Shown piece after piece: positions 1-12,070 of a DNA stretch of 64,000 nt. The stretch's first letter is position 1, and the number at the start of each line of letters is the position of its first letter. The translations under genes were made by a program, and so were the position numbers. The DNA comes from Trachelipus rathkii (Eukaryota > Arthropoda > Malacostraca > Isopoda > Trachelipodidae), in contig JABUQX010100301.1 in the NCBI GenBank assembly GCA_015478945.1, positions 1 to 64,000 of the forward strand, read 5' to 3'. The notes under the pieces are model-generated. The model saw only the letters and a program-made list of their open reading frames with translations, ran no database searches and was not told the origin of the DNA.

Positions 1-19
1 TGAGAGGAAAATTTTTTAT

Positions 20-101
20 AATAAATACTTATATATATATGTAATATAATATATTATTATTATATATAATATATATATATACTATAATATATATATATAT
101 T

Positions 102-158
<57 letters not shown>

Positions 159-304
159 TAATTAATATATGGTATATATATATTATATATATATTATATA
201 TATATTATTATATATTATATATTATAATATATATATATACTATATATATATAATATATATATATAATATATTAATTATACTATATTGTATATATATATAC
301 CCGG

Positions 305-336
<32 letters not shown>

Positions 337-450
337 TATAATTACCCGTAATAATATATATATTATATATATAGTATATATTATATATGTATATATATTA
401 TATATACTATATATATATATTATATATTATATATATTTATATAATATATT

Positions 451-481
<31 letters not shown>

Positions 482-506
482 GTATATATATATATATATA
501 TATGGC
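20..506. repeat. (TA)n array
   Basis: Almost pure TA dinucleotide with frequent phase slips, from near the window start to the unique sequence at 507. The Y-I repetitive open frame inside it is an artefact of the repeat. Confidence 0.95.
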
Positions 507-1556
507 GCATCTGAGCTCGTCTGTGAAAAAATTTGGCGCATGGTATGCAAAAGGTTGGCCACCCCTGATTTAGGTAAATTATGATTGTGGTATGAAGGAG
601 GGGTATATGTGATTTTGAGTGGCTGGATGTTCTGGCGAAGTCATTGGGGTTCCCTTTTTGTACTTATTACCTTCGTTTATTTGTTGTCGCGGCAGGCCCC
701 ACTCGTCTTTCATTTTTTGTTTTGGTTGAAAGTGAATGATTGTAGAGGAGTGATGTCAATTGGTTTTTCATGTATATTTATATTTTGAGAATTTTGAATT
801 GAAGCCAGGTGGAGGTTTTCGAGCGTCGATATATGGGATCCTGTAGAATATTGGGGAAAAGTTGAAGTTGTTGTGGTTTCGTGGAACCCTATTTCTCTTG
901 TGGATTAGGAATCTTTCTATGAGAAAGGTACTTATTATTTTGATGATTAATATTATTCTTATTATGGTTATTATTATTATGAGTATTGTTAGTAGTAGAT
1001 TTCTGTTACTTTTTTTAAAGATTGAAGTATTGGGTTCTGGTCTGGTCTTGTTTGGTAGCGTACTGTAGTGAAGGTCTGCTGTCTGTTCGGTGGGACAGTA
1101 GAAGTAAAACAGAAAAAAATGGAAAATAACATTGACCAGGTATTATTAATTTCTTTAGTTGATTGTATTTTTAATTCTTTTTTTTTTTTATAAATATATT
1201 ATTTGTTGTTTCAAGATTTATTAGTTTTGATTATTATGATATAATTTGATTTGATTTCATGTTACTTCATAATTTCACTTAATGATATAATTTATATTTA
1301 TTGATATTTATTATTAATTAACTTATTATTTTCATAATTTTTATATATATTATATTGTTATGTTAGGATTTGTTTTTTTTCTGTATCTTTTCAGTTTTTT
1401 TCTGGAGTTAAATTTTTTTTGGACCAGATTTTTTTCGTGGACTGCTTCTTACGTTTGATGTTCTGGAGCTCGTTTGATGTACTGGGGCTCCATTTTTTTC
1501 TTGCATTGGATTTTGTATGACGTCTTTTCATTCTGTGGATGTATTATATATTTCTC
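507..1556. other. Unique T-rich sequence, no gene seen
   Basis: Two short T-rich plus frames (585-788, 862-1,068) give hydrophobic peptides but resemble no family. A 19-20-base tandem duplication (GTTTGATGTTCTGGAGCTC/GTTTGATGTACTGGGGCTCC) lies at 1,454-1,492. Confidence 0.6.
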
Positions 1557-1594
1557 TATATATATATATATATTATATACTATTATATATATAT

Positions 1595-1626
<32 letters not shown>

Positions 1627-1646
1627 TATATAAATATTATATATAT
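1557..1646. repeat. (TA)n array
   Basis: About 90 bases of TA with slips, between two unique stretches. Confidence 0.9.
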
Positions 1647-2418
1647 AGATATCATAAAGTTAATACTATGTGTATTTACAACAAATTTAAGTTAATATTA
1701 CTAGTGTGTTCTACAATATATTATAGTTAACAACTAAAATTTTGAATTGATTTCTCCTGACTTTTCCCTGACCAGATCTGCAAATTTTCCCTGACAAGCG
1801 TGTTCGTTATTTTTGGTGATAAAACATATAATTTAAAAAAGATATCTTATTAAATTATTATTGCAGCTTATTTATCAGTTCAATACATTATAATTATTGA
1901 AAAATTTACTTAGAAATTTTCATATCATGGATGATTTAAAAAAATATTTTTTTTTTTAGTAATCCAGCCTATACTAAGCCAATAGCCGTCAAGAAGCAGA
2001 TCCTTTTTTATTTTTTCCAAAAGCAACAGTTTTATTTATACAAAAGAAAATCAAATTAAAAGCTTACATTAAATAGCCTAGGTGAATAGCGTCCACTGTA
2101 ATCACAAAGTTTCTAAATGGGGAGATTTAGATTAACTTTCTTCTCAGCATGAATTTTTTGATTTTATAGCAGCTTTTCTGTTAAGCCTTCAGTTTTAACA
2201 TCTTTTCTCAGCTCTTCAAGTTTTGATCTGTATGGATAATATTCTTTTTTTCAACCTTTTATTCTCTTCTTTTTCTTTCTGGTTTTTTGACTCTTTGAGA
2301 TGTTCCTTCATATCTCCTATGGGCAGCTCTTACATTTGTCCACATTTTTTGAGTGATAGGAAATTTATGATATACTTTCATGAGATCTTATAGCATATGT
2401 GCACTGTTCTTTGAGAAA

Positions 2419-3017
2419 TCAGACTATGTTTCTTTCAGATTTTCCACTAAAATTGCTTAATTTATATAGAAAACCGCTCCCTTCCTGTTCGCATTTCATG
2501 CGGAAATATAGTCTATTTAATATTGCCCAACAATTCCGCATAACATTGATTCTCGGTGCATAAGAAGATAAAAAACTCATCAAGGTCTCAGTTAGAGGGA
2601 CAATCACATCCAAAATTTTGAAATTTAATTCAAGGGTAGAATGAGATTCACTGCAAAGTAGAGTATAGTGGCTTTTCTTTCTCAGCAACAGAATATGTGA
2701 TTCAGTTATTGGTGTCAATGCCTCTAGCAATAAATCAATCTTTGTTTCCCTGTTCTTGCTGATGAAAAACTATACTAGATCAATGATGAGAGCCATTGGA
2801 CAGGCTTGTACTTCAGAGAACATCTTTCTAATATTTTTTCTGTCATTTTGATTTGCACATCCTGGCATTCAAGTTCATGTAAATCTAACGCAAAAAGCTT
2901 AGTTGTTGGTTGTAGCAGGCATTTACTGGACTTTAAGAAATTTTTCCATAATATTAAGTACAGAGACATTAGTAAATTCTTGTGACAGAATGAAACCAAG
3001 TTCAGTTTGACGTCCAC
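2419..3017 (-). pseudogene. Unrecognised broken coding remnant
   Basis: Two minus-strand open segments (3,017-2,775, 80 codons; 2,730-2,419, 103 codons) follow each other with a frameshift between them. Reading through the join gives ALIIDLV, a stop, then FFISKNRETKIDLLLEALTP, which looks like continuous protein, as does SQEFTNVSVLNIMEKFLK in an alternative frame near 2,955. I do not recognise the family. The region lies between two clusters of CCCTGAC-type motifs (1.75-1.80 and 3.46-3.57 kb), so a transposon origin is plausible. Codon content is less AT-simple than the surroundings. There is no splice evidence. Confidence 0.35.
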
Positions 3018-3579
3018 ATGTGTTAAAGTTATAGTTTTTTTTTGCTTGAAGTCATTTTTATAATTAATAATAAATTAAGTTCAATTGCACAAAAATCAAA
3101 AATCACTTCGTCGAAACCTCAAAAAAAACACCTCCCAAGTATAATTCCCTAAAAAGGAAAAAGATATAACAGATAATGTCATAAGTCATAATCTAAACAA
3201 CATCTATATACAATTCAACTTTCATCGGAAGATGAACTTGACAACATCTACGAAGCAGAATAGGAAAGAATATAGGCTAATAGTGAACTAAAATAGAAAG
3301 AGTAACAGGATAGAAGTAGATTTATGGAATGTCACTCCTCGCCCATCTTTTCATTCACTTAATAAAAATGATTGGACATCATTCCACATTTATACAGTAA
3401 GGAAAAAAAAATATATCTAAAATATGTAACTTGGTCCTGATCATTTTCTTGTTTGAAATTTTAAAATTTCTCTGACTTTTTTGGAATTTCCCTAATTGTC
3501 AGCATATTTTTAAAACGTCTTCCGACTTTCCTGACCATATTTTTTCCCCTGACTTCCAGAAAGTGTGAACCTGACATAT

Positions 3580-3805
3580 TATTATATTATATATATTATA
3601 TATATTTATATATATAATATATATAATATATATAATATATATATATAATTATATATATATATATAGTATATAGTATATATATATATATATAATATATAAT
3701 ATATATATATATATATAATAATATATATATATATATATATATAATCTATATATATATTATATTACCATATATATAATTATTATATATATATAGTATATAA
3801 ATTTA
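3580..3805. repeat. (TA)n array
   Basis: Imperfect TA array that begins directly after the second CCCTGAC-type motif cluster. Confidence 0.92.
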
Positions 3806-3879
3806 CAAATTTATATAATAGGCATAATTAATTTTATGTTAAATCAAGTTTATTTACTTTTTTTTTTTAGTTCACATCT

Positions 3880-4000
3880 CACGGCATAGCCCTATTCAAG
3901 GAGACGAACTTCTCTAGGTAATTTCTAAGATCCGAACTAGGATTCGAACACGCGACCTTGCCATGCGACTCGTCGTGTTCTACAGTTTTGAGCCGACGTA
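3880..4000 (-). repeat. tRNA-derived SINE-like head with A and B boxes
   Basis: On minus, CGGCTCAAAACTG (3,983-3,995) resembles a Pol III A box, and 46 bases after its start GTTCGAATCC (3,940-3,949) is a perfect B box. The spacing is that of a tRNA gene. A clean cloverleaf with paired acceptor ends is not evident, so a tRNA-derived SINE or a decayed tRNA pseudogene is preferred over a functional tRNA. The 3' body would run toward about 3,850, which is T-rich on plus. Confidence 0.5.
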
Positions 4001-4689
4001 GGGCTTACGAAATTGATGTTGCCGTCTTGCTTTCTGGTTGATGCCAATGTATTAATAACTTCTCTGAATGTCTTTGTGTTGATGTTGCATTCTACACTTA
4101 TATACTAGTCATTAATTCTTCTGTGACATTGGTAGAAAGTAGTATTTTTTTATCAATTATTAATTGGAAATTTCCGCGCTGTTGACATCAGTACAGTATG
4201 TCAGAAAAAACGCGTGCAACATGCGGAATACATTGATGGCAATGGTAGTGTGTCAATCGATAAAATATGCAATCTCTTACTCTTATTGAGTTTCCTTGTC
4301 TAGATTCTTCATAAGTCGCCTCGAATAAGCTGAATTTCAGAAGGAAAGTTTCTCTTGAGATCTTTTCATATAATCGTTAATAACAATTTCAGTTTTCTCG
4401 CAATTCTTATCGTTTGTTGATGTGTATAGAAATTTGGAGCAAGCGTATAAAAGAGAACAGAAAAATGGTCCATAACTTTCAAATGTTTTTTTTAAGTTGA
4501 CAAATAATTGTGTCCGATGTCGATAAAATACAGCAGATTGATAATACCTAGACGGATCTAATAAACGCTCATTTCTGGATAACTCACTAAAAAGGGCGTT
4601 TATTTACGACTCTATGATCTGAAAATGGCATCAAGACAACCTCATTGGTCGGGCAACAAGCAGCAAGCAGTTTGCATAGTAATAGTATG

Positions 4690-5870
4690 TCAAATTAATT
4701 TTTAATGTGAAAGGCAATTAATAGCGTTATGAAGTACAGTAGTTCTTTTGATAGATCAGCGGTACTGTTCTGGAAATTTCGAAACCAAATTAAGAGATTC
4801 TAGTATTAATGTATGAAAAACGACCTGGAACAATTCAAAATCAAATTTCGCACGCGTTTTTTTCATCCTTTGAATTTGCTGCTTTCATCGCATTTTGTAA
4901 GATTGCAGAACAATTTGAATAAATCTCTCATTATAAGGACATAAATGGCAACGAAGATTTCAATTCAATCTCGATGACAATTTCTATGGTAGGAAAAGTT
5001 TTTTGAGAGAACAGAGACGGGCGACTCCAAGTTCCCTCTTTTTACAGCTTGGCTGAAAAAACAATTATAATTTTTCGACATATAATAACTTGTTCTCGTG
5101 TATACCGACACAGGCATCATTTATGACAAGATTATATTATGAGCTGCGAGTGTGCGTATTTTAGGCAGTTGGTATGCCGTTTGCTTAATTCTTGTTTTTT
5201 ACTCCACTATAGATCGGACATAATGCTGCCCGGTCATACCTTGACACGGCATTTTGACAAAGACTACCTTTCTGCAATACCTTTTATTATTTCGTCTTCT
5301 ATTCCACTAGCTGCTGTTTGGTCGCTAAGTTGTTTGAAACCTAAAAAACTTTCATTTATTTTAGCGTCGATAGGTCGTCCACTACGTCTTTAAAAATGTC
5401 CGTATCTATAAACTTGACTAATTTGGTCGATCTTACTTATATCATGTGTAGTATCTATAATTATAGAGAAAAACTGTGCGCCTTTTATCTGACTTACTAT
5501 ATATATTTCAACTTTTTGGGAGAGAACTTGAATCAAATCATTCTGAATTTTAAATATTTTTGGTTTTTTGGCATGTTTAAAATATGTTGCAGCACTGGAT
5601 CATATTTAGAAAGCAACTCAATAATACCTAGAAAATTCCCACTATTACTTCCTAATTCTTTCCTATGGCCTCTAAATGCTAGGTTATTAGCTGCTAAAGT
5701 AAGAGTAATATTGATTACTCTGTCTAGAATTTGACACCACTTGTTCGTTTCTTTCTCTAATTCGGACGCCATTATAGCATCTATTGTTCTTTTCTTTTTT
5801 TTTCCATGAATTATAAGCAATGCAGGCACTTAAATGTGAACAGCTGGCTTCACAAAAATCTTACAAGAAA
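4690..5870 (-). pseudogene. Decayed hAT transposase (TTF zinc-finger/DUF4371 type), N-terminal and central part
   Basis: Minus strand. It begins with CSHLSACIAYNSWKKK (end of the TTF-type zinc-finger region), then ILDRVINITLTLAANNLAFR, GHRKELGSNSGNFLGIIELL and SKYDPVLQHIL. After a frameshift it reads FFSIIIDTTHDISKIDQISQ then VYRY, then RPIDAKINESFLGF, a frameshifted CRGQGYDGAA-type block (about 5,180-5,250), LVINDACVG, and further down LILESLNLVSKFPEQY with DLSKELL. This is the order found in full hAT-like proteins with a DUF4371 domain. The DTTHDISK motif holds the first catalytic aspartate region. At least six frameshifts and stops are present. The C-terminal dimerisation region is missing from this strand but appears on plus at 6.3-7.0 kb. 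Confidence 0.88.
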
Positions 5871-5948
5871 CTGGACATCAATAAATAATTAACGCTGAAA
5901 CCTTTTGAATGACATTTGTTAATATGTTCATTCGGACTCGTTGCAACA

Positions 5949-6010
5949 ACTGGCAACTTTCTGCACTTAATTCATTGAACCTTAATGGCTGACGTACGAT
6001 TATTTAGTTT
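5949..6010 (+). repeat. Short dispersed repeat ending at a TA array, copy 1
   Basis: ACTGGCAACTTTCTGC, TTAATTCATTGAACCTTAAT and GACGTACGATTATTTAGTTT match 12,071-12,132 in order. Both copies run straight into a TA array. Confidence 0.8.
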
Positions 6011-6172
6011 AATATATATAATATATATATATAATATATATTATATATTATATATATATTATTAATAATATATTTATAATTATTATTATATATATATATT
6101 ATAATATATTATATTATACTACTTATACTATATATATATATAATATATTATATTATATATATATAATATATA
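6010..6172. repeat. (TA)n array between the two hAT halves
   Basis: Imperfect TA array that starts at the end of a 65-base dispersed repeat and ends in an abrupt G/C run. It lies where the orientation of the hAT coding sequence flips. Confidence 0.92.
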
Positions 6173-6226
6173 AAGGGGGGGTTCCCGGGGGGGGGGCCAG
6201 GGGGGCGGGGGGCCGGGCCCCCCGAA
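6173..6226. other. Abrupt G/C homopolymer burst
   Basis: Starting with AAAGGGGGGGTTCCCGGGGG, this ~55-base run is nearly all G and C inside very AT-rich DNA. It contains self-complementary GGGCC/GGCCC and ends CCCCCCGAAATTT. It could be a strong hairpin, a G-quadruplex-forming insert, or a base-calling artefact at the end of a TA array. Confidence 0.8.
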
Positions 6227-6269
6227 ATTTATTAGACTAAAAATTTTAAGATATCATATCTATTAATAA

Positions 6270-7045
6270 TATATAGTGCAGAGTGTTAATTATTTTAAAA
6301 TAATTTTCGCTGTCAGGAACAAATATCTCGTAAGTCCTTTAGTTAAAAGTAAACTTGAAGCCATCAGAGAAAATGCAACCTTAGAACTTCAGCAGAATTT
6401 TGAGAATGTGTCAGCGTATCGAGCTGGGTATGGTGAATTGCTGTATCCAAATAATTACCAAGTTCACTAAACAATACAACGCCAACATTCATGACTTTTT
6501 CGACCCAAAAATTTATTATTGTACTCGCATTTTTATACCATTTTGGAATGATTTAACAATCAGCATTAGGAGAGAGGTTTTTAAATCATATAGAATTATT
6601 TTTGCCTTGCATTTGTTAACATCTCATTCACAAGTCTATGTGCCGATAGAGAAGCTAAAAAGAATTGTGTAACATTTTACAAGGAGATCTCGTAAACCCT
6701 AATAGACAGGATTTAAGTAAAAACGAATTAGGGATTTATGGAAAGTTGAAATGGTTACAGCACAGATCGTCCAAAAACAGCAATAGACGGAACTAGTTTC
6801 TTGTTCGCAGATCACAATTCCAAATATTTTACATTTTGCAAAGGAGATATTTACCCGTGTTCTACTGCTTCAGTAGAAGAAGCTTTCAACTTTCTGAAAC
6901 GCAACTTGAGAATACTATGAGGATGAAAGAACTACTTGGACTTGATCTCTACATACATTAGAAATATTTGACCATAAAAACTGAAGATGTAATCCGGATT
7001 TGCTGCACTCTCATAGCCCGGCAATTAAAGTTTAACAATTAGGTT
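6270..7045 (+). pseudogene. Decayed hAT transposase, C-terminal part including dimerisation domain
   Basis: Plus strand. Around 6,400-6,660 it reads NANIHDFFDPKIYYCTRIFI then PFWNDLTISIRREVF, like the EEYYRxSIFIPxLD block of DUF4371-type hAT proteins. Then come YPCSTASVEEAFNFLKR (about 6,856-6,906) and, shifted, LENTMRMKELLGLDLYIH and KTEDVIR, which is the C-terminal hAT dimerisation signature (xSTASVERxFSxLK..LRNTM). The first part (from 6,276: YLVSPLVKSKLEAIREN) is unassigned but joins in frame. Breaks include stops after YIH and after VH. The piece covers what the minus-strand copy at 4.7-5.9 kb lacks, so the two may be halves of one inverted element. Confidence 0.8.
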
Positions 7046-7117
7046 AGAATTTTAGTAATTATATAAATTACTGCCCATTTTCTCTAGAAATTAGATAATT
7101 TTGGTCCTCCGAACTTT

Positions 7118-7306
7118 ATATATATATAATAATCTAAATATATATCTATATTATTATATATATATTATATATACTATAATATATACTATACTTATATTAT
7201 ATAATATATTATATTTAATTATATATATATATATATATATTAATATATATATATAATATATGTATATATATATTATAATATTATATATATATTATATATA
7301 TATTAC

Positions 7307-7340
<34 letters not shown>

Positions 7341-7540
7341 CATATATATATAGAAAGCGATTTTTTGTTGGCCCGAAAAATTCTGGATAGCGCACTTGTA
7401 ATATATATATATAGTATATATAATATATATATAAATATATTATATATATATATATCATATATATATATATAAATATATATATATATTATTTAATATTTAT
7501 ATATATATATATATATATAATGATATATATATATTATGTA
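7118..7540. repeat. (TA)n array with short unique insert
   Basis: TA array interrupted at about 7,351-7,400 by a non-repetitive insert (AGAAAGCGATTTTTTGTTGG). It ends at the start of direct repeat copy 1. Confidence 0.92.
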
Positions 7541-8325
7541 GGGCGAGTAGATGAGTTCAATAATCAATTAACTCGATTAAGTTCCTCCCCTCGGGTAATA
7601 ATTAATAAGATGGAAGGTGTGATAGAAAATTTTTATTTTCTATTTTCTTTATTATATTCTTTTTATATGTATTTTTTGCTCGATAATAATTAGACACTTT
7701 TTTTTTCTATAATAAATTAAGGAGTGGGTCACAGACTTTAATAATATTTTCGTGAATACTTAATCCCTATATATTTTTAAACAATTTTTTTTTTTATTTT
7801 TTTTTTAAGAACAGTTTATGCATGTGGCATGTAAATAATGGCATGTTCATTACTAGTCTCTTTACGTTCTTTCTAATTTTTAATCTTATTATTAACAGGT
7901 AGAAGGCAACTTAGGGCGTATCAAATGACACTTAAACAAATATATTTTCTTTCTAAGAACATTAATAATAATCTAAGATTGAATTTAATTACAAAAATAT
8001 ATTTTGTTCTCATTTCTTTGCACCGAACTTGTTCAGTTTGGTAATCAACTTTACAAATTGGAGTTTCCCTCGATACAGATCTTTTGCGTAGGAAGAGAGA
8101 CGTTCTAATGATTGCTGTTCATTTTTAAAATAACATACAAAAAGGAATAAACATAGTTTATGTGTGTGCTTTTATAAATGTAAGAAAATTTACCGGTACT
8201 TAATACACATACAGATTGGAGCTTGTTTCTCCTCTCAGATTAAATATCATTTGCTCGCTGAGTTACGATTATGCATACAATAAAGATTTAGCATTATTTT
8301 ATAGCCTAGCTCCATTTGGTCATAT
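7536..8325 (+). repeat. Dispersed direct repeat, copy 1
   Basis: Matches 10,155-10,955 in the same orientation. Shared blocks in order: GAGTAGATGAGTTCA, AAGATGGAAGGTGT, GGGTACAGAC/GGGTCACAGAC, GAACAGTTT..GCATGTAA, ATGACACTTAAACAA, AAGAACATTAATAATAATCT (7,955-7,974 and 10,564-10,583, identical), a TGTGTGTG..TTTTATAA block and TTTCTCCTCTC. No coding domain was recognised. The many indels imply old divergence or read error. A TA array lies immediately before copy 1. Confidence 0.82.
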
Positions 8326-10154
8326 TTGCTGCAATCCGGTTCCTCAATATTGCAAAGCCTTAAATTCTAAAAAAATACATTTTTATTTTAAATTTTAAAG
8401 TCGGCACAAATTTCCGTAGAATTTATTTCATTTTTAGGTACACAAAATTCCAATTCTTTTTTTTTTTTTTTTTTTGTTTGTTTGGATTTAACGCATCTGC
8501 CTGCCTTTAGACAGCAAACCTTTCGTGATGCGTCAGAGAACAAAGGAGTTCAAGCTCCTCATCTCAATATGGTACACAGAAAGAACGTTATATCTCTCAT
8601 TAAAAATAATATTTTAAATGTGATTTATATAATTCGAAAAATTAATTAATTAGACGGCATCATAAAACATTATAAAAATACTTTTAAGCAGATAGATTTT
8701 CTAATAACACATAAAATAAATTCGTATATTACTACTTCTAATAGTTTCATTAAATTTTTAATCAGAAGAACCGAACATCCTAATCTAATTATCATACTTA
8801 ATAAATAAAATACAATAATTTTAAAATGGAAATCTCCAGCATGTACTTTTCTAAATGACTCACAAAATAGACTTGTAAAAATATAAATTTTAATACCTTA
8901 AGATATTACGTTTTCTTCATCCCGAAGAAAGGGAATTATATTTCATCTATAACGGGACTATCCTAAGATGCCCATTTCACAATAACATTTCCATAACCGT
9001 AAAGTTTTTAACAATATAAATTTTATTTAAACGTTACAAATTTTACTAGTTTTATTCTAAAGTTTATTACTTTCATTCTAAAGTTTACATCCCCGTGTTA
9101 CAAATAGTTGTTACACATTTTAACCTCCTCCTGTTCTAGCGTGGGGGACTGGAGTGAGAAATGATGGGGGAAAGGCCTCATCCTTTGATATAAATGCACT
9201 TTCTCGGACTTATTTTTTAGATACGAAAGTCTTCTTTACATGCGTCTCTCTAATTTCCTATGTTCAACGCAAGATACATCTATTCCTTTTAATACTTATA
9301 ACCTTATTATGCTGCGAATTATAATATATTTTAATTATTTTTAATACAAAAAAAATTATAAGAATTGAAATTTTTCACTTACAAAAATAAAATACCATTT
9401 TGAGCGGGAGAGGGCTTCCTTGATTCTTTTAGCGGCCAATCACAAGGAGGTTCGTACATATTAACGGCCACAGCAATTTTTGAAGCTTAGTTCGTTTCTG
9501 CATAGAGGTGAATTTGAATATTTTGGGGGTCTTCGGTGTTATGTCTTTTGATTCACCCAAATTTCTATAGAACTTTTTGTTTATTTTAGCAAGGCGGTAG
9601 GGTATGTGGGGGTATTCTTTCTTAATTCCTTCTTCCCCATTTTCTTCCTCCAGCCAGAGTTGAACCTCCCATTTTGTTCTTTCATCTTTTTTTTTTTTTC
9701 TTTAAGTTTCATATATTTAGAGAAAGCTTTTGCTTACGTGCTTTTGGAGGTCTCATTGTGGGGAGTTTTCGTTTCTCTACCTATCCACCATATAATAGCA
9801 GACAAAGCTTTCTGGTATCGGCCTTCATTGGATAAATTTTGTTTTTGTTTTTTTTCTTTTTGAAATCGGTTTTTTTTTTTTTTTTTTTGAAAGCACTATT
9901 TTTACTGATAACGACTTTTATTTTCTTTTTTAAAAAGGAATTTCTTCCACGTATCTGCTTACGTTTTTTAGGCATTATAATATTGAACCTCAGACTTTAC
10001 TTTTTGTCATGATCGACTTGATTCACATTATGGACATTTCATTATTATCACGCGTTATTTTAATTATTATTATTCTTATTATTTTATTATTAATCTTTGC
10101 CCTTTTTTATCAAGACAGGTTGTATATTTATTTAAGTCACGATACTGGGGCATC

Positions 10155-10955
10155 TACATGTAGCGCGGAGTAGATGAGTTCATTAATAATTAAACATAAG
10201 ATTAAAATTCTCCCCCTCGTGTAAATATATTATATACAAGATGGAAGGTGTATAGAAAATAGTTGATGTTATTTTTTATTTAATATTCTTTTTTATATTG
10301 GTTATTATTCACCGATAATGAGATAGATCATTTTTTATTGTTCTATATGAATAAGGGTGGGTACAGACATTTAAAAAATATTTTGTGAATATTTAAGCCC
10401 ATATTATATACATTTATTTTAGAACAGTTTGCAAGTGTGGGGCATGTAATATATGCCATGTTATCTAATAGATCTATTTCAAACCGTTTTTCTAATTTTA
10501 TCTATTATCTATAAGTGAGCAACTTAGCGTATCAATGACACTTAAACAAGAGATTTTCTTTATAAGAACATTAATAATAATCTACCACTTTTTATTTTAT
10601 TACAAAATAATATATTTTTTTAGCGCTGCTCTGGCGATGCCCGGACACTTGGGGTAGGCTATCTGATGTCGTGGCATCACTAATGGCGTTTCCGTCAGAT
10701 ACAAGATGATTTGCCGGTAGGAGGAGAGCTTTTATAATTGGTGTTTTAATTTTTAAAATACATCAAAAGGAATTATAAAATAATTATGTGTGTGATTTTA
10801 TAAGATGTAAGAAAATTTTACGTACATACTAATAACAATAACGATTGAAAGATGTTGTTTTCTCCTCTCGATAATAATAATAGCTTGCTCCAGAGTTGCT
10901 AGCTTTATTAATTACTAATAAAGATAAAATAGATTATTTTATATAGGATCATACT
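10155..10955 (+). repeat. Dispersed direct repeat, copy 2
   Basis: Counterpart of 7,536-8,325, about 2.6 kb downstream. Between 10,620 and 10,700 it has a GC-richer stretch (CTGCTCTGGCGATGCCCGGA onward) that does not align with copy 1. A TA array follows at 10,968. Family unknown. Confidence 0.82.
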
Positions 10956-10967
10956 TAGTACAACATG

Positions 10968-11000
<33 letters not shown>

Positions 11001-11056
11001 TTAATATAGTATTATTATATTATATTATATATATATATATATTTAATACTATATAG
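10968..11056. repeat. (TA)n array
   Basis: About 90 bases of TA with slips at the end of direct repeat copy 2. Confidence 0.9.
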
Positions 11057-11471
11057 GCACTTATCTTTTAAAGGAAGTTACATAGTAGCATAATATCGCA
11101 CTTCGCAGAAACTCTGCTCGTGCAGCCGGTGTACGTGGTTAGTAAAAACCAATAGAGAAGATCGCGAAGTGTTCAACAGTTGCTTTTTTTTTATCATGTT
11201 TTAATTTATTGTTAATTTTTTTTTAACAAATTTTTAATATATTTTTTAAGGGCTCTGAGCGACGGAGGAAGAGGGGGGACGGAAGTCCAAGTCGCCCGCT
11301 GGAGGCGAGAGACTGAAGTTTCCCTTTGCTCTTTATCTTGGGTATTATTTGTTTAAAAAACAAAGAAGAAACTGTTTTGGCACCTTGTCGCACTACTGAC
11401 TGAATAATCGAAAAAAAATCGATTACATTGGTCGTGATATATATCGGTTAAATACCCTTTAAAGGACAGTT
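11057..11471. other. Unique sequence, no gene seen
   Basis: A GC-richer patch (11,250-11,340, purine-rich) in otherwise AT-rich sequence. No long frame. Confidence 0.5.
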
Positions 11472-11577
11472 ACTATATATATATTATTATATAATATAAA
11501 TATATATATATATTATATTATATTAATAATATAAATATATATATATATATATATAATTTATATATAATATATATATT
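11472..11577. repeat. (TA)n array
   Basis: Imperfect TA array directly before GC-rich repeat copy 1. Confidence 0.9.
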
Positions 11578-11660
11578 GTTAGTCGAATTGACACTGGAAC
11601 TGAACTACGGGCACGGGCTACATGCCGCGGACCTCCCATTGTACGCCTTGCGGTCGCCTA
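11578..11660 (+). repeat. GC-rich repeat following a TA array, copy 1
   Basis: GTCGAATTGACACTGGAACT, GGGCACGGGCTACATGC, CGGACCTCCCATTG and CGCCTTGCGG line up with 12,255-12,342. Both copies start right at the end of a TA (or TA/TG) array. Confidence 0.7.
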
Positions 11661-11935
11661 AGTGTACTTGCCACGCGGGCCCCCTCGACTCACAAGAGTC
11701 ACAACACGATTGCAAAAGTTTAATGTTATCTCATGCATAATGAAAATGCCCGTTTCGGATCATGATGGTGCTATATATTCTATTTTCGGAAGTTGTCATT
11801 TTGACAATTCTTTGGCGATATTAAATTCTTTTGGAGTCTTGATCGTTCATATAAAAAATATATTATTTAATACATTTTGCTAATTACTTCAGTATTTGAA
11901 GCGGTCGGCGACTACACTATTATGTATTATTCATA

Positions 11936-12066
11936 TATTAATATATATATATAAGTATATATTATATAATATTATTATTATTACTTATATAAATATATAT
12001 ATATATTTATGATATATATTAATATATGTAATATATATATACTATAGTATATATTTTATATTTATA
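11936..12066. repeat. (TA)n array
   Basis: Imperfect TA array preceding short dispersed repeat copy 2. Confidence 0.9.
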
Positions 12067-12070
12067 ATTC

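Noticed and set aside
169..351. Y-I-rich open frames over TA arrays here and at 1.5, 7.3, 32.5 and 36.3 kb
   Set aside because: Low-complexity translation of TA dinucleotides.
5139..5734. Plus-strand frames of 84 and 112 codons
   Set aside because: Antisense of the hAT remnant, which reads as transposase on minus.
9781..9975. Lysine-rich minus frame starting MPKKRKQIRG
   Set aside because: It consists mainly of poly-T runs read in reverse. Too low in complexity to support a protein.
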